A stretch of 35,119 nt of DNA, taken from the NCBI GenBank assembly GCA_900544335.1, contig UQUS01000019.1, positions 1 through 35,119 on the forward strand, in the 5' to 3' direction. The notes under the pieces are model-generated. The model worked only from the letters and a program-made list of their open reading frames with translations. It searched no databases and had not been told where the DNA came from. The position numbers and the translations under genes are program-made. This DNA is from an uncultured Sutterella sp. GTDB taxonomy: Bacteria; Pseudomonadota; Gammaproteobacteria; Burkholderiales; Burkholderiaceae_F. Shown piece by piece: positions 24,388 to 32,294 of this stretch (the first letter of the stretch is position 1; every line of letters starts with the position of its first letter).

Positions 24388-25935
24388 TTACTCTTCACGC
24401 ATTTGAACGAGCGTATCAAAGGCTTTTTCCATATCGGTCTTTACTAAACGCGTCTTTAAGTCATAAAGGCGTCTGTAAAGACGTGTGTTTTCTTCATCGG
24501 GTAGGTAGGCAGCGTTAAGCTGTATCGTGCGCTTTAAGGACTCAATCGGTTCGTCAATCGCTCCGCTTGCCAAGGCCGCAAAGACGCAATTGGTGACAAC
24601 GGCACCCCCGGCATTGCGAAACCGCACGACGCGGCTTGCGAGCATGTCGGCTTTAATCTGATTCCAAAGTTCGTCGCGACTGCCGCCTTCGGTGACCGTG
24701 ACGGTATCGAGCGCTACGCCGGCTTTGCGGTACGTGTCGGTAATTTCCATGTAGTCGTACCCGATGGCTTCCAAAACCGCCCGCCACGCCACGAAGATGT
24801 CGTCTTTGAGCGTCATATTAAGAAAGCACCCGCTTAACTTGGCATTGGGGCCCGATCCCCCCGTGAGATACGGCAAAAACACCACGCCGTTACACCCGGG
24901 TTTGACGTTCGCAGCGCCTTCGGATAGCTCTCGATAGTACGAGGAATCACCTTCTTTGCGGCAGATGTTGTCTTTAAACCAGCGAAGCGCAAGACCTCCG
25001 GTGCGAATGTAGCCCCAGTAAAAATAGGTATCTTTCAGGGTGCCGCTATTGAAAATTAAGCCCGTCCCTTTTTTTGATAACTCCGGAACGATGCCTTGGG
25101 TCGAGACACAAAACATCGAGCAGGTTCCGGCTACATCCACACCCTTGTCAGCGGAAAAGACCCCCGAGCCCAACATGGACTGCATCGTATCGCCTGCGCC
25201 GGCGCACACGAGGGTGCCTTCTTTTAAGCCCGTTTGACGGGCCATCTCCGGGCCGATGGTGCCGATTGTGTCCCAGGGCTTGACAATGCGCGGCATGTAG
25301 CGCTCATCGATGCCGAGAATTTTGAGTTGTTCCGGACTCCAGCACTTTTCTTCGACTTTGTAGCCGAGTCCCCAGCCAGACAGCGTGCCCCAGTCGATAA
25401 AGGCATCGGCGCCTTTCAGTCCCGCTAAATGCGCCAAAATGTACGGGGCGTTATGCATGAATTTCACGCCTTTTTCGACAAATTCAGGGCTGTTGGCAAG
25501 AAACCAGCGCGCGAACATCGCGGGAAATAGGCAAAGGGCTTCGGGGTTACCTGTCTCCGCAGCCCAAATCGGAAGGTTCAGTGCATTGATTCGCTCGCAG
25601 TCTTCTTGTGTACGGCTATCTAGATAATTGACGTAGGGCGTGACGGCATTTCCTTCGGCATCCACGCCGCAAATGCCGCAGATGATGCCGTCTCCCATGA
25701 CGGCCTGAATTTGGGCCGGATCTAAGCCTTTGGCCCGAATTTCGCGGACGCAGGCGGCAATGCCTTCGACAGTTAAGGCGACGTACTCGTCGGGATCCAT
25801 TTCCACACGGTCGGGTTTGGGGGTGTGCAGTGTGGTCGGCTTGGCGTAGGTTGCGCGACACTTCCAGGAGGCGTCGTACACGGAAACCTTCACGCTTTGG
25901 GTTCCGGCGTCAAATCCGAGAAAGAGTTTTTCCAT
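24388..25935 (-). CDS. FGGY-family carbohydrate kinase (xylulokinase-like, substrate unknown)
   Basis: The 515-residue product is a full-length FGGY sugar kinase: an N-terminal phosphate loop FLGFDAGTQSVKVSVYD, domain-I segments MGDGIICGICG and YLDSRTQED, catalytic Asp249 in GAGDTMQSMLGSG, and the C-terminal ATP site near VTVTEGGSRDELWNQIKADML. Such enzymes phosphorylate xylulose, ribulose, glycerol, fuculose and related compounds. The sequence most resembles xylulokinase-type members, but no isomerase, transporter or regulator is nearby to fix the substrate. It is the only minus-strand gene here, monocistronic, facing away from tig. Ribosome-binding site AGGGA lies 10 nt before the ATG. Its base composition looks like that of its neighbours. 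Confidence 0.88.
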   Translation of the reverse strand: MEKLFLGFDAGTQSVKVSVYDASWKCRATYAKPTTLHTPKPDRVEMDPDEYVALTVEGIAACVREIRAKGLDPAQIQAVMGDGIICGICGVDAEGNAVTPYVNYLDSRTQEDCERINALNLPIWAAETGNPEALCLFPAMFARWFLANSPEFVEKGVKFMHNAPYILAHLAGLKGADAFIDWGTLSGWGLGYKVEEKCWSPEQLKILGIDERYMPRIVKPWDTIGTIGPEMARQTGLKEGTLVCAGAGDTMQSMLGSGVFSADKGVDVAGTCSMFCVSTQGIVPELSKKGTGLIFNSGTLKDTYFYWGYIRTGGLALRWFKDNICRKEGDSSYYRELSEGAANVKPGCNGVVFLPYLTGGSGPNAKLSGCFLNMTLKDDIFVAWRAVLEAIGYDYMEITDTYRKAGVALDTVTVTEGGSRDELWNQIKADMLASRVVRFRNAGGAVVTNCVFAALASGAIDEPIESLKRTIQLNAAYLPDEENTRLYRRLYDLKTRLVKTDMEKAFDTLVQMREE

Positions 25936-26010
25936 AAAAAGTCATCCCTAAAGAGAGTCAGGCCGTTTCGTTCGTTTTGCGGGTGTCCCGAGCAGGCTGT
26001 GTCGTACTGA

Positions 26011-26072
26011 AAATCGAGCGAATCAGTATAATGCACCTCACTTCGAACCTGCCATGCGTGTCGGCTCGATTT
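26011..26072. promoter_or_regulatory. tig promoter region with flanking 9-bp inverted repeat
   Basis: A consensus TATAAT lies at 26027-26032 on the + strand with no good -35. The opposite strand reads TATACT at 26030-26025, a possible overlapping -10 for the sugar kinase. AAATCGAGC (26011-26019) and GCTCGATTT (26064-26072) are exact inverted repeats flanking the -10. The 207-nt gap between the divergent genes holds nothing else I can support. Confidence 0.45.
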
Positions 26073-26142
26073 CTTTTTGTTGTTTAAACCCGCCGAATCC
26101 GCCCTTTTTTCGGGGCATCGGCTATTTGGAAAAATTTCTGCG

Positions 26143-27495
26143 ATGACTGAAAACGTTCAAGACCAGGCGGCTCAAGAGCCCGTTAAGACCGAGGAAGTGA
26201 AGGCGGCCGAGCCCGAAAAGAACCCGCTTGAAAAATCCGTCGAATTTACAGTAAGTGCCGAAGAGTTGAAAAAGGGCACGGAAGAAGCATTAAAGCGCTA
26301 CGCCAAGAAGGCCAAGATTGCCGGCTTTCGCCCCGGTCACGTCCCCGCAGCGACCGTTCGTGCGATGTACGGACACGATGCGTATGTGGAAACGTTAAAC
26401 GATTTGATTGTCCGCGAGTTCGATAAGGCGGCCCAAGAAGCCAAGCTCATGATGGTCGGACAGCCCGAAATCACGCCGGTTGAAACCAAGGAAGGCGAAG
26501 ACCTTCGCTTTAAGGCCGTCGTCGAGTGCTATCCGGAATTCACACTTCCGTCCTTTGCCGATTTGCAGTTAAAGCGCTATGTGTGCCCCGTGACCGATGC
26601 CGAAGTCGATAAGACCGTGGATGTGATGCGCAAGCAACGCGCCACGCTCGTTGACGAGCAGGGACGCAAGGCGGCCGACGAGGACGTCCTGACGATTGAC
26701 TTTAAGGGCATGAAGGACGGGGTGGCCTTCGAGGGCGGCACGGCGGAAAACTTCCAGATGGTGGTCGGTGCCGGTCGTATGCTCCCGGAATTTGAGGAGG
26801 CTGTGCGCGGCATGGGTGTCGGCGAAACCAAGACCTTCAAGCTCCCGTTCCCGGCCGATTACCCCGAAAAGTCCTTGGCCGGTACGACGGCGGACTTCGA
26901 AGTGACCGTCAAGGCCATTAAGACCCCGGTTCTTCCGGAACTCAATGACGAGTTTGCCAAAAAGCTCGGTCAGGATTCGGTCGATGCCTTGCGTGCCGAA
27001 GTGCGTAAGAACTTGGAACGCGAAGTCAAGGCACGTCTCTTGTCTCGCACCAAAGTCGAAGTGATGGATGCCGTTGCCAAGCTCGCTCCGTTCCCCGCTC
27101 CTAAGGCGATGACCGAGCAAGAGCAGGAACACCTCGCGCAAGAAGCCGTTCAAAACTTAAAGCAGTTCGGTTTAGATCCGAAGAAGGCTCCGAAGCTTCC
27201 GCTTGACATGTTCAAGCCCGAAGCGCAAAAGCGTGTTGTCTTAGGTATCCTCGTTCACAAGCTCGTGCAGGAAAAGAACCTTCTTGCCACGCAGGAAGAT
27301 ATCGAGAATTTGGCCGGCGAAATTGCCGCGAGCTACGAAGATTCCGAAGCCGTGAAGAAGGAATTTTTAAGCGACAAGAATCAGGTCAATGCGTTCGGAA
27401 ACGTGGCAACCGAAACCAAGGTTGTCGAATACGTTCTCTCGCAAGCCCAGACCACGGAAGAAACCGTTCCGTTTGACGGCCTGATGAAGAAGTAA
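26143..27495 (+). CDS. tig: Trigger factor
   Basis: Trigger factor is the ribosome-bound chaperone and prolyl isomerase that meets nascent chains at the exit tunnel. From ATG 26143 the protein has 450 residues (E. coli 432). A Glu/Lys/Pro-rich N-terminal extension of about 25 residues precedes the ribosome-binding domain with its signature GFRPGHVP (61-68). The FKBP-like domain (about 175-265, with GMGVGETKTFKLPFPADYP) and the helical C-terminal chaperone domain follow. The frame is open upstream to 26077, but the promoter -10 at 26027-26032 and the protein alignment favour 26143. tig-clpP-clpX-lon is a conserved order. A terminator follows. Confidence 0.97.
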   Translation: MTENVQDQAAQEPVKTEEVKAAEPEKNPLEKSVEFTVSAEELKKGTEEALKRYAKKAKIAGFRPGHVPAATVRAMYGHDAYVETLNDLIVREFDKAAQEAKLMMVGQPEITPVETKEGEDLRFKAVVECYPEFTLPSFADLQLKRYVCPVTDAEVDKTVDVMRKQRATLVDEQGRKAADEDVLTIDFKGMKDGVAFEGGTAENFQMVVGAGRMLPEFEEAVRGMGVGETKTFKLPFPADYPEKSLAGTTADFEVTVKAIKTPVLPELNDEFAKKLGQDSVDALRAEVRKNLEREVKARLLSRTKVEVMDAVAKLAPFPAPKAMTEQEQEHLAQEAVQNLKQFGLDPKKAPKLPLDMFKPEAQKRVVLGILVHKLVQEKNLLATQEDIENLAGEIAASYEDSEAVKKEFLSDKNQVNAFGNVATETKVVEYVLSQAQTTEETVPFDGLMKK

Positions 27496-27518
27496 GACTC
27501 GGTCCCGAACCTACCGAC

Positions 27519-27557
27519 AAAGCGGAAATCGGGGTATTCTCGGTTCCCGCTTTTTCA
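27519..27557 (+). terminator. Terminator between tig and clpP
   Basis: AAAGCGG (27519-27525) pairs with CCGCTTT (27547-27553), followed by TTCATTTTT. The loop is long (21 nt). It separates tig from clpP, although readthrough is plausible. Confidence 0.6.
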
Positions 27558-27575
27558 TTTTTGGAGGCAAACCGT

Positions 27576-28175
27576 ATGCGTCCCGTTGACGATATGCTCA
27601 TTCCGATGGTCGTCGAGCAAAGTGCTCGCGGCGAACGTAGTTTCGATATTTACTCACGATTGCTACGTGACCGCATTGTGTTTTTAAACGGTGAAGTCAC
27701 AGGTGAGAGCGCGAATTTAGTCATTGCGCAGTTGCTTTTCTTGGAAAGCGAAGACCCCGATAAGGATATTTCGCTTTACATCAACAGCCCGGGCGGATCG
27801 GTGTATGCGGGCCTCGGGATTTTCGATACGATGGAATTTATTAAGCCCGACGTGCAGACCATTTGCGTGGGGATGGCGGCCTCCATGGGGGCGTTTCTCC
27901 TGGCTGCCGGCGCTAAGGGTAAGCGCTATTCGCTCCCGAATTCCCGCATCATGATTCACCAGCCTTCGGGCGGCAGTCGCGGCATGGCGAGCGACATTGC
28001 CATTCAGGCCAAAGAGATTCAGGATTTAAAGCAACTATTAAATACCGTGTTGGCGGAAAAAACCGGACAGTCCCTTGAGACGATTGCCCGTGATACGGAT
28101 CGGGATAACTATATGTCTCCGAGTCAGGCACTTGAATACGGTCTGATCGACCGCATTCTCACACATCGGGCCTAG
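27576..28175 (+). CDS. clpP: ATP-dependent Clp protease proteolytic subunit
   Basis: ClpP forms the tetradecameric serine-protease chamber used by ClpX and ClpA. From ATG 27576 the product is 199 residues. The catalytic triad is Ser103 (GMAASMGAFLL), His128 (RIMIHQPSGG) and Asp177 (ARDTDRDNYM), with the same 25- and 49-residue spacings as E. coli Ser97/His122/Asp171. GGAGG at 27563-27567 lies 8 nt before this ATG, which excludes the upstream TTG at 27561 that overlaps it. The short N-terminal segment before SFDIYSRLL includes the usual propeptide/axial loop. clpX follows after 25 nt. Confidence 0.98.
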   Translation: MRPVDDMLIPMVVEQSARGERSFDIYSRLLRDRIVFLNGEVTGESANLVIAQLLFLESEDPDKDISLYINSPGGSVYAGLGIFDTMEFIKPDVQTICVGMAASMGAFLLAAGAKGKRYSLPNSRIMIHQPSGGSRGMASDIAIQAKEIQDLKQLLNTVLAEKTGQSLETIARDTDRDNYMSPSQALEYGLIDRILTHRA

Positions 28176-28200
28176 GGGACGTTCGTTTAAGAGGCTTTTT

Positions 28201-29448
28201 ATGACGACACACGATACGCAGCGGTGCAGTATTTGCGGACGGTGCCGCGAAGACTGCGCGGAACTGATTGATACGGGGCGGGGAATTTACGTATGCGACC
28301 GCTGTATCAAGGGCTTAAATGCCGCGCTCGAAGGCAATTCGGAAGGGGCACCTGAGAAAGCCCCCGCGGAGACCTTTGACGAGGCGCTTCCGACCCCCTC
28401 TGAACTTCATGAGCACCTTTGCAACTATGTTATCGGTCAGGAAAGAGCCAAGCGCATTCTTTCGGTGGCCGTTTACAACCACTACAAACGCTTAAAGCAC
28501 TTGGCTTCGGGCTCGGACGTTGAGTTGCAAAAGTCCAATATTTTGCTCATCGGACCGACGGGGTCAGGGAAGACGCTTCTCGCGCAAACGCTTGCACGCG
28601 TGTTGAAAGTGCCCTTTGCCATCGCCGATGCGACGACGTTAACGGAAGCCGGGTACGTCGGGGAAGACGTTGAAAACATCATTCATAAGCTTTTGCAGGC
28701 CGCTGACGGCGACGTGAAAAAAGCCGAGCGCGGGATTTTGTACCTCGATGAATTGGACAAAATCGCCCGGAAAAGCGAAAACCCGTCGATCACGCGAGAC
28801 GTGTCGGGCGAGGGGGTGCAGCAGGCGCTTTTGAAACTCATTGAAGGGACGGTGTGTAACGTTCCGGCGGCCGGCGGTCGAAAAAATCCGCGCGGCGCCA
28901 TGATTCCCGTCGACACGACCAATATTTTGTTTATCTGCGGCGGGGCGTTTGACGGACTTGAGAAAATCATCGGTAAACGCACCGAAGGGCGCGCCGGAAT
29001 CGGGTTTTCTTCCGATGTGAAGAAAAAGTCCGAGACGGAACTATCGGACCTAATTGCCCAGTGCGAGCCCAAGGACCTGGTGAAATTCGGCCTCATTCCC
29101 GAACTTGTCGGGCGCCTTCCCGTGACGGCGTGCCTAGCCGAACTCACGCAAGACGCGTTGCGGGCGATTTTAACCGAGCCCAAGAACGCACTTGTCAAGC
29201 AATTTACCGAGCTTTTTGCCATGGACGGCGTGCGCCTAGAGGTAACCGACAAGGCCTTAACGGCCATTGCCCGGCAGGCTTTGGAGCGCAAAACCGGGGC
29301 GCGCGGCCTGCGCTCGATTCTCGAAGGAGCCCTTTTGGAGCCGATGTACGAGATTCCGTCTGATAAAAGTGTCGAACTCGTGCGTTTGGATGCCGATGAG
29401 AGCGGCAAGGGTCTTACGGTTTCGTACGGGAAAAAATCTTCGGGCTAA
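28201..29448 (+). CDS. clpX: ClpX unfoldase, ATP-binding subunit of ClpXP
   Basis: ClpX is the hexameric AAA+ unfoldase that recognises ssrA-tagged and other substrates and feeds ClpP. The 415-residue product has the N-terminal zinc domain (Cys9, Cys12, Cys32, Cys35, with extra Cys15 and Cys19). Walker A is GPTGSGKT (118-125), Walker B LYLDELDKI (Asp183, Glu184), the pore-1 loop GYVGEDVE (151-158) and the ClpP-binding IGF in RAGIGFSSD. The conserved RKH loop reads RKN (227-229) followed by PRGAMIPVDT, which differs from the usual PQQEFLQVDT. GAGG precedes the ATG. It is co-transcribed with clpP and ends at a terminator that also holds the lon promoter. Confidence 0.97.
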   Translation: MTTHDTQRCSICGRCREDCAELIDTGRGIYVCDRCIKGLNAALEGNSEGAPEKAPAETFDEALPTPSELHEHLCNYVIGQERAKRILSVAVYNHYKRLKHLASGSDVELQKSNILLIGPTGSGKTLLAQTLARVLKVPFAIADATTLTEAGYVGEDVENIIHKLLQAADGDVKKAERGILYLDELDKIARKSENPSITRDVSGEGVQQALLKLIEGTVCNVPAAGGRKNPRGAMIPVDTTNILFICGGAFDGLEKIIGKRTEGRAGIGFSSDVKKKSETELSDLIAQCEPKDLVKFGLIPELVGRLPVTACLAELTQDALRAILTEPKNALVKQFTELFAMDGVRLEVTDKALTAIARQALERKTGARGLRSILEGALLEPMYEIPSDKSVELVRLDADESGKGLTVSYGKKSSG

Positions 29449-29472
29449 ACCGCGCACAAAAACGCATTTGAG

Positions 29473-29500
29473 TTGAAAATAGTACGGACTGCCCTCATAT
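29473..29500 (+). promoter_or_regulatory. Candidate sigma32 (heat-shock) promoter for lon
   Basis: TTGAAA (29473-29478), a 14-nt spacer and CCTCATAT (29493-29500) match the sigma32 pattern (CTTGAAA, then CCCCATAT) with one -10 mismatch. lon is a classic sigma32 target. The expected start near 29507 lies inside the clpX terminator hairpin. Confidence 0.6.
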
Positions 29501-29526
29501 ACGATGTAGGTAGTCCGACTTTTTTT
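29485..29526 (+). terminator. clpX terminator
   Basis: CGGACT (29485-29490) pairs with AGTCCG (29512-29517), with additional inner pairing (CC/GG and CAT/ATG), and a T7 run at 29520-29526. It should end the clpP-clpX transcript. Its loop overlaps the candidate heat-shock -10 of lon. Confidence 0.7.
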
Positions 29527-29538
29527 CTATGGGTTACG

Positions 29539-31968
29539 ATGAGTACAGAATTTACAGTACCTGAAGTGTTTGTCTCCCCGGTCATTCCGATTCGGGATGT
29601 TGTTGTGTTTCCGCACACCGTGTTGCCGATTTTCGTCGGTCGTGCGAAGTCCTTGAAAGCCGTTGAAGCGGCCATGCAGGGCGACAGGCGCGTGATTTTG
29701 GTCACGCAGCGCGATCCGAAAGCCGACGATCCGAAGACCTCGCAGCTCTTTGAGGTCGGTGTGGCGGCCAAAATTTTGCAGATGCTCAAGCTCTCGGACG
29801 GCACCGTCAAGGCGCTCGTGGAGGCGCATGAGCGCGTCAAGCTTGAGGCGTTTTCCGAAGACGGCGTTTTGACAGCCAAAGCCTCGCTTTTTGCCACGCA
29901 AGTGACCAATAAAAACGAGATTGAGGCCTTGCGGCGTGCCGTGGTCCAAAACTTTCTTACGTACGCCAAGGAAAGTAAGAAATTTTCCAGTGAAGTCACC
30001 GACTCGATCTCCTCGATGACTGATGCCGAGCACCTAACCGATGCGGTGGCCGGTCACCTGCCGATCTCGCTTGAAAACAAGCAAAAGCTCTTGTCGACGG
30101 CGTCTCTTGCCGATCGCATGAACCTGCTCCTGGGGTTCATCATGGGCGAGATGGACATCCTGCAGGTGGAAAAGCGCATTCACGGGCGCGTGAAGCAGGC
30201 GATGGATAAAAACCAGCGCAACTATTACCTTAACGAGCAGATGAAGGCCATCCAAAAGGAGCTCGGCGGGGAAGATGCGCTTCCGAGCGATGACTTGGAA
30301 AGCTACCGTCAGCGTATTTTGGCCTGTGGCATGAGTAAAGAGGCCGAAGAAAGCGCTCTGTCGGAACTCAAAAAACTACGCCTTATGCAGCCGATGAGTG
30401 CCGAAGCCACGGTCATTCGCGGGTATTTGGATACGCTTCTGGAGTTGCCGTGGAAAGCCAAAAGCCGCGTGAGCACGGACCTAAAGCATGCTGCGAAGGT
30501 TTTGGATGCCGACCACTGGGGACTGGAAAAGGTCAAAGAACGGATTTTGGAGTACCTCGCGGTTCAAAAACGCGTCGGTAAACTCAAGGCGCCGATTTTG
30601 TGTCTGGTCGGGGGTCCGGGTGTAGGTAAAACGAGTTTGGGCGAATCGATTGCGCGCGCGACCAACCGAAAGTTCGTGCGGATGGCCTTAGGCGGTGTGC
30701 ACGATGAAAGCGAAATTCGCGGTCATCGGCGTACCTACATCGGATCGATGCCCGGAAAAATCATTCAGTCGCTCGTGAAAGCGGGCGTGAGAAATCCGCT
30801 CTTTTTGCTCGACGAAATCGACAAGCTCGGGTCGGACTTCCGAGGGGACCCTGCGGCGGCCCTACTTGAAGTGCTCGATCCGGAACAAAATAAGACCTTC
30901 CAAGACCACTACGTCGACGTGGATTTTGACCTCTCGGACGTGATGTTCGTGGCAACGAGTAACTCCTACGAGATTCCGCCCGCTTTGCTTGACCGTATGG
31001 AGGTCATTCACCTCGACGGGTACACGGAAGACGAGAAATACCACATTGCTGCCGAACACCTGATTCCTAAGCAAATGCAGCTTAACGGCGTGAAGAAAAA
31101 CGAGGTCTCGATTACCGAAGGGGCCATCCGCGACATCGTGCGCTACTACACGCGCGAGGCCGGGGTTCGTGCCTTGGAACGCGCCGTCGGTAAGATTTTC
31201 CGCAAGATTGTGCGCCGCAATGACGCCGGTAAGTCCGAGGTCAAGGAGCCGGTTGTCGTGACGGAAAAGAACTTAGCGGACTACTTAGGCGTGCGTCGCT
31301 TTACATTCGGAACGGCTCAAAAAGAGCCCCAGATCGGGCAAGTGAACGGCCTGGCTTGGACCGAAGTCGGCGGCGACATCCTCACGGTCGAAGCGGTGGT
31401 CTTCCCCGGCAAAGGGGTTGTGCAACGCACGGGCTCCTTAGGCGACGTAATGAAAGAAAGCGTGGAAGCGGCGCGTAGCGTCGTGCGCTCGCGCGCTCAG
31501 AAACTCGGCATCGAGCCTACGGCCTTTACGTCGACCGATTGGCATATTCACTTTCCCGAGGGCGCCACACCCAAGGACGGTCCGAGTGCGGGTGCGGCCA
31601 TTACGACGGCGATTGTCTCGGCAATGACCAATAACCCGGTGCGTCCCGACGTGGCAATGACAGGCGAAATTACCCTACGCGGGGAAGTCCTGGAGATCGG
31701 GGGGTTAAAGGAAAAACTCCTCGCGGCACTGCGCGGCGGAATCAAGAAGGTTCTTATTCCGCAGAGTAACCTTAAGGACCTGGCAGAGATTCCCGAGAAC
31801 GTCAAGACGGGCTTGGAAATCGTTCCGGTGCGCTGGATCGACGAAGTGCTTGCGCAGGCGCTTGTGTTGCCGCTACACCCCTTAGAAAAGAAAGAAGACG
31901 CTAAGCTCCAAACGCTCGTTGTCCCGACGGGTGTTCCGATGCCTAAATCCGGGGCTGTTACGCGTTAA
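29539..31968 (+). CDS. lon: ATP-dependent Lon protease
   Basis: Lon degrades damaged and regulatory proteins and often HU. From ATG 29539 the protein has 809 residues (E. coli 784). The LonN substrate domain (IPIRDVVVFPHTVLPIFVGR) is followed by a coiled-coil helical region (NQRNYYLNEQMKAIQKELG). The AAA+ domain has Walker A GGPGVGKT (358-365). The S16 protease domain has catalytic Ser683 in KDGPSAGAA and Lys726 in GGLKEKL, a 43-residue spacing as in E. coli Ser679/Lys722. The frame is open upstream to 29473, but the terminator and candidate promoter fall there. The ribosome-binding site is weak (GGGTT). A GNRA-loop hairpin follows the gene. Confidence 0.98.
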   Translation: MSTEFTVPEVFVSPVIPIRDVVVFPHTVLPIFVGRAKSLKAVEAAMQGDRRVILVTQRDPKADDPKTSQLFEVGVAAKILQMLKLSDGTVKALVEAHERVKLEAFSEDGVLTAKASLFATQVTNKNEIEALRRAVVQNFLTYAKESKKFSSEVTDSISSMTDAEHLTDAVAGHLPISLENKQKLLSTASLADRMNLLLGFIMGEMDILQVEKRIHGRVKQAMDKNQRNYYLNEQMKAIQKELGGEDALPSDDLESYRQRILACGMSKEAEESALSELKKLRLMQPMSAEATVIRGYLDTLLELPWKAKSRVSTDLKHAAKVLDADHWGLEKVKERILEYLAVQKRVGKLKAPILCLVGGPGVGKTSLGESIARATNRKFVRMALGGVHDESEIRGHRRTYIGSMPGKIIQSLVKAGVRNPLFLLDEIDKLGSDFRGDPAAALLEVLDPEQNKTFQDHYVDVDFDLSDVMFVATSNSYEIPPALLDRMEVIHLDGYTEDEKYHIAAEHLIPKQMQLNGVKKNEVSITEGAIRDIVRYYTREAGVRALERAVGKIFRKIVRRNDAGKSEVKEPVVVTEKNLADYLGVRRFTFGTAQKEPQIGQVNGLAWTEVGGDILTVEAVVFPGKGVVQRTGSLGDVMKESVEAARSVVRSRAQKLGIEPTAFTSTDWHIHFPEGATPKDGPSAGAAITTAIVSAMTNNPVRPDVAMTGEITLRGEVLEIGGLKEKLLAALRGGIKKVLIPQSNLKDLAEIPENVKTGLEIVPVRWIDEVLAQALVLPLHPLEKKEDAKLQTLVVPTGVPMPKSGAVTR

Positions 31969-32000
31969 CCTTCCTTTGGGTTTATTCACTTAAGTGCCGC

Positions 32001-32033
32001 CGAAAGCCTCCGCAAGGGGGCTTTCGCGTCTTT
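32001..32033 (+). terminator. lon terminator with GCAA tetraloop
   Basis: CGAAAGCCTCC (32001-32011) pairs with GGGGGCTTTCG (32016-32026), an 11-bp stem with one G-T pair, closed by a GCAA tetraloop (GNRA class) and followed by CGTCTTT. Confidence 0.75.
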
Positions 32034-32110
32034 GCGTGCGAAGGGGGTACTCCAACGTGATTGCGTCAGTTCGGCTTTGCCGGGCCGTGACGTTTTCGCG
32101 TTGCCGGCAG

Positions 32111-32186
32111 GTGTCAGTGTCCCTGTGCCGGGAAGTGACACTTTGCTGTGTCAGCCTGTGACACAATCGGTTGCCGCCTCGTGTCA
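32111..32186. repeat. Cluster of GTGTCA/TGACAC hexamers upstream of hupB
   Basis: Five exact hexamers in 76 bp: GTGTCA at 32111, 32148 and 32181, and TGACAC at 32136 and 32159, plus a near match GTGTCC at 32117. The middle three alternate in orientation at 12- and 11-bp intervals. The 326-nt gap 31969-32294 holds the lon terminator, this cluster and the hupB promoter; I see no gene in it. Confidence 0.6.
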
Positions 32187-32240
32187 AGTCGCCTGGCTTA
32201 AAACGGAGTCATTCTTTTTTTGGGGGGATTCGGTTCTCAA

Positions 32241-32249
32241 TGCTATAGT
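32241..32249 (+). promoter_or_regulatory. Extended -10 promoter for hupB
   Basis: TGC-TATAGT is an extended -10 (TG at 32241-32242, TATAGT 32244-32249), which can work with a poor -35. Upstream lies a T7G6 tract (32215-32227). Transcription would start near 32256, leaving a leader of about 40 nt. Confidence 0.6.
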
Positions 32250-32294
32250 GCGCCTTCTGCAGTCACTTTAATAAACCGGAAACCGGAGACTTCC

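Noticed and set aside
28683..29408. 241-codon minus-strand frame opposite clpX
   Set aside because: Ser/Arg-rich translation with no domain, exactly opposite a well-supported gene.
32032..32271. 79-codon + strand frame between lon and hupB
   Set aside because: It runs through the GTGTCA repeats and the hupB promoter and has repeat-driven composition with no convincing start signal.
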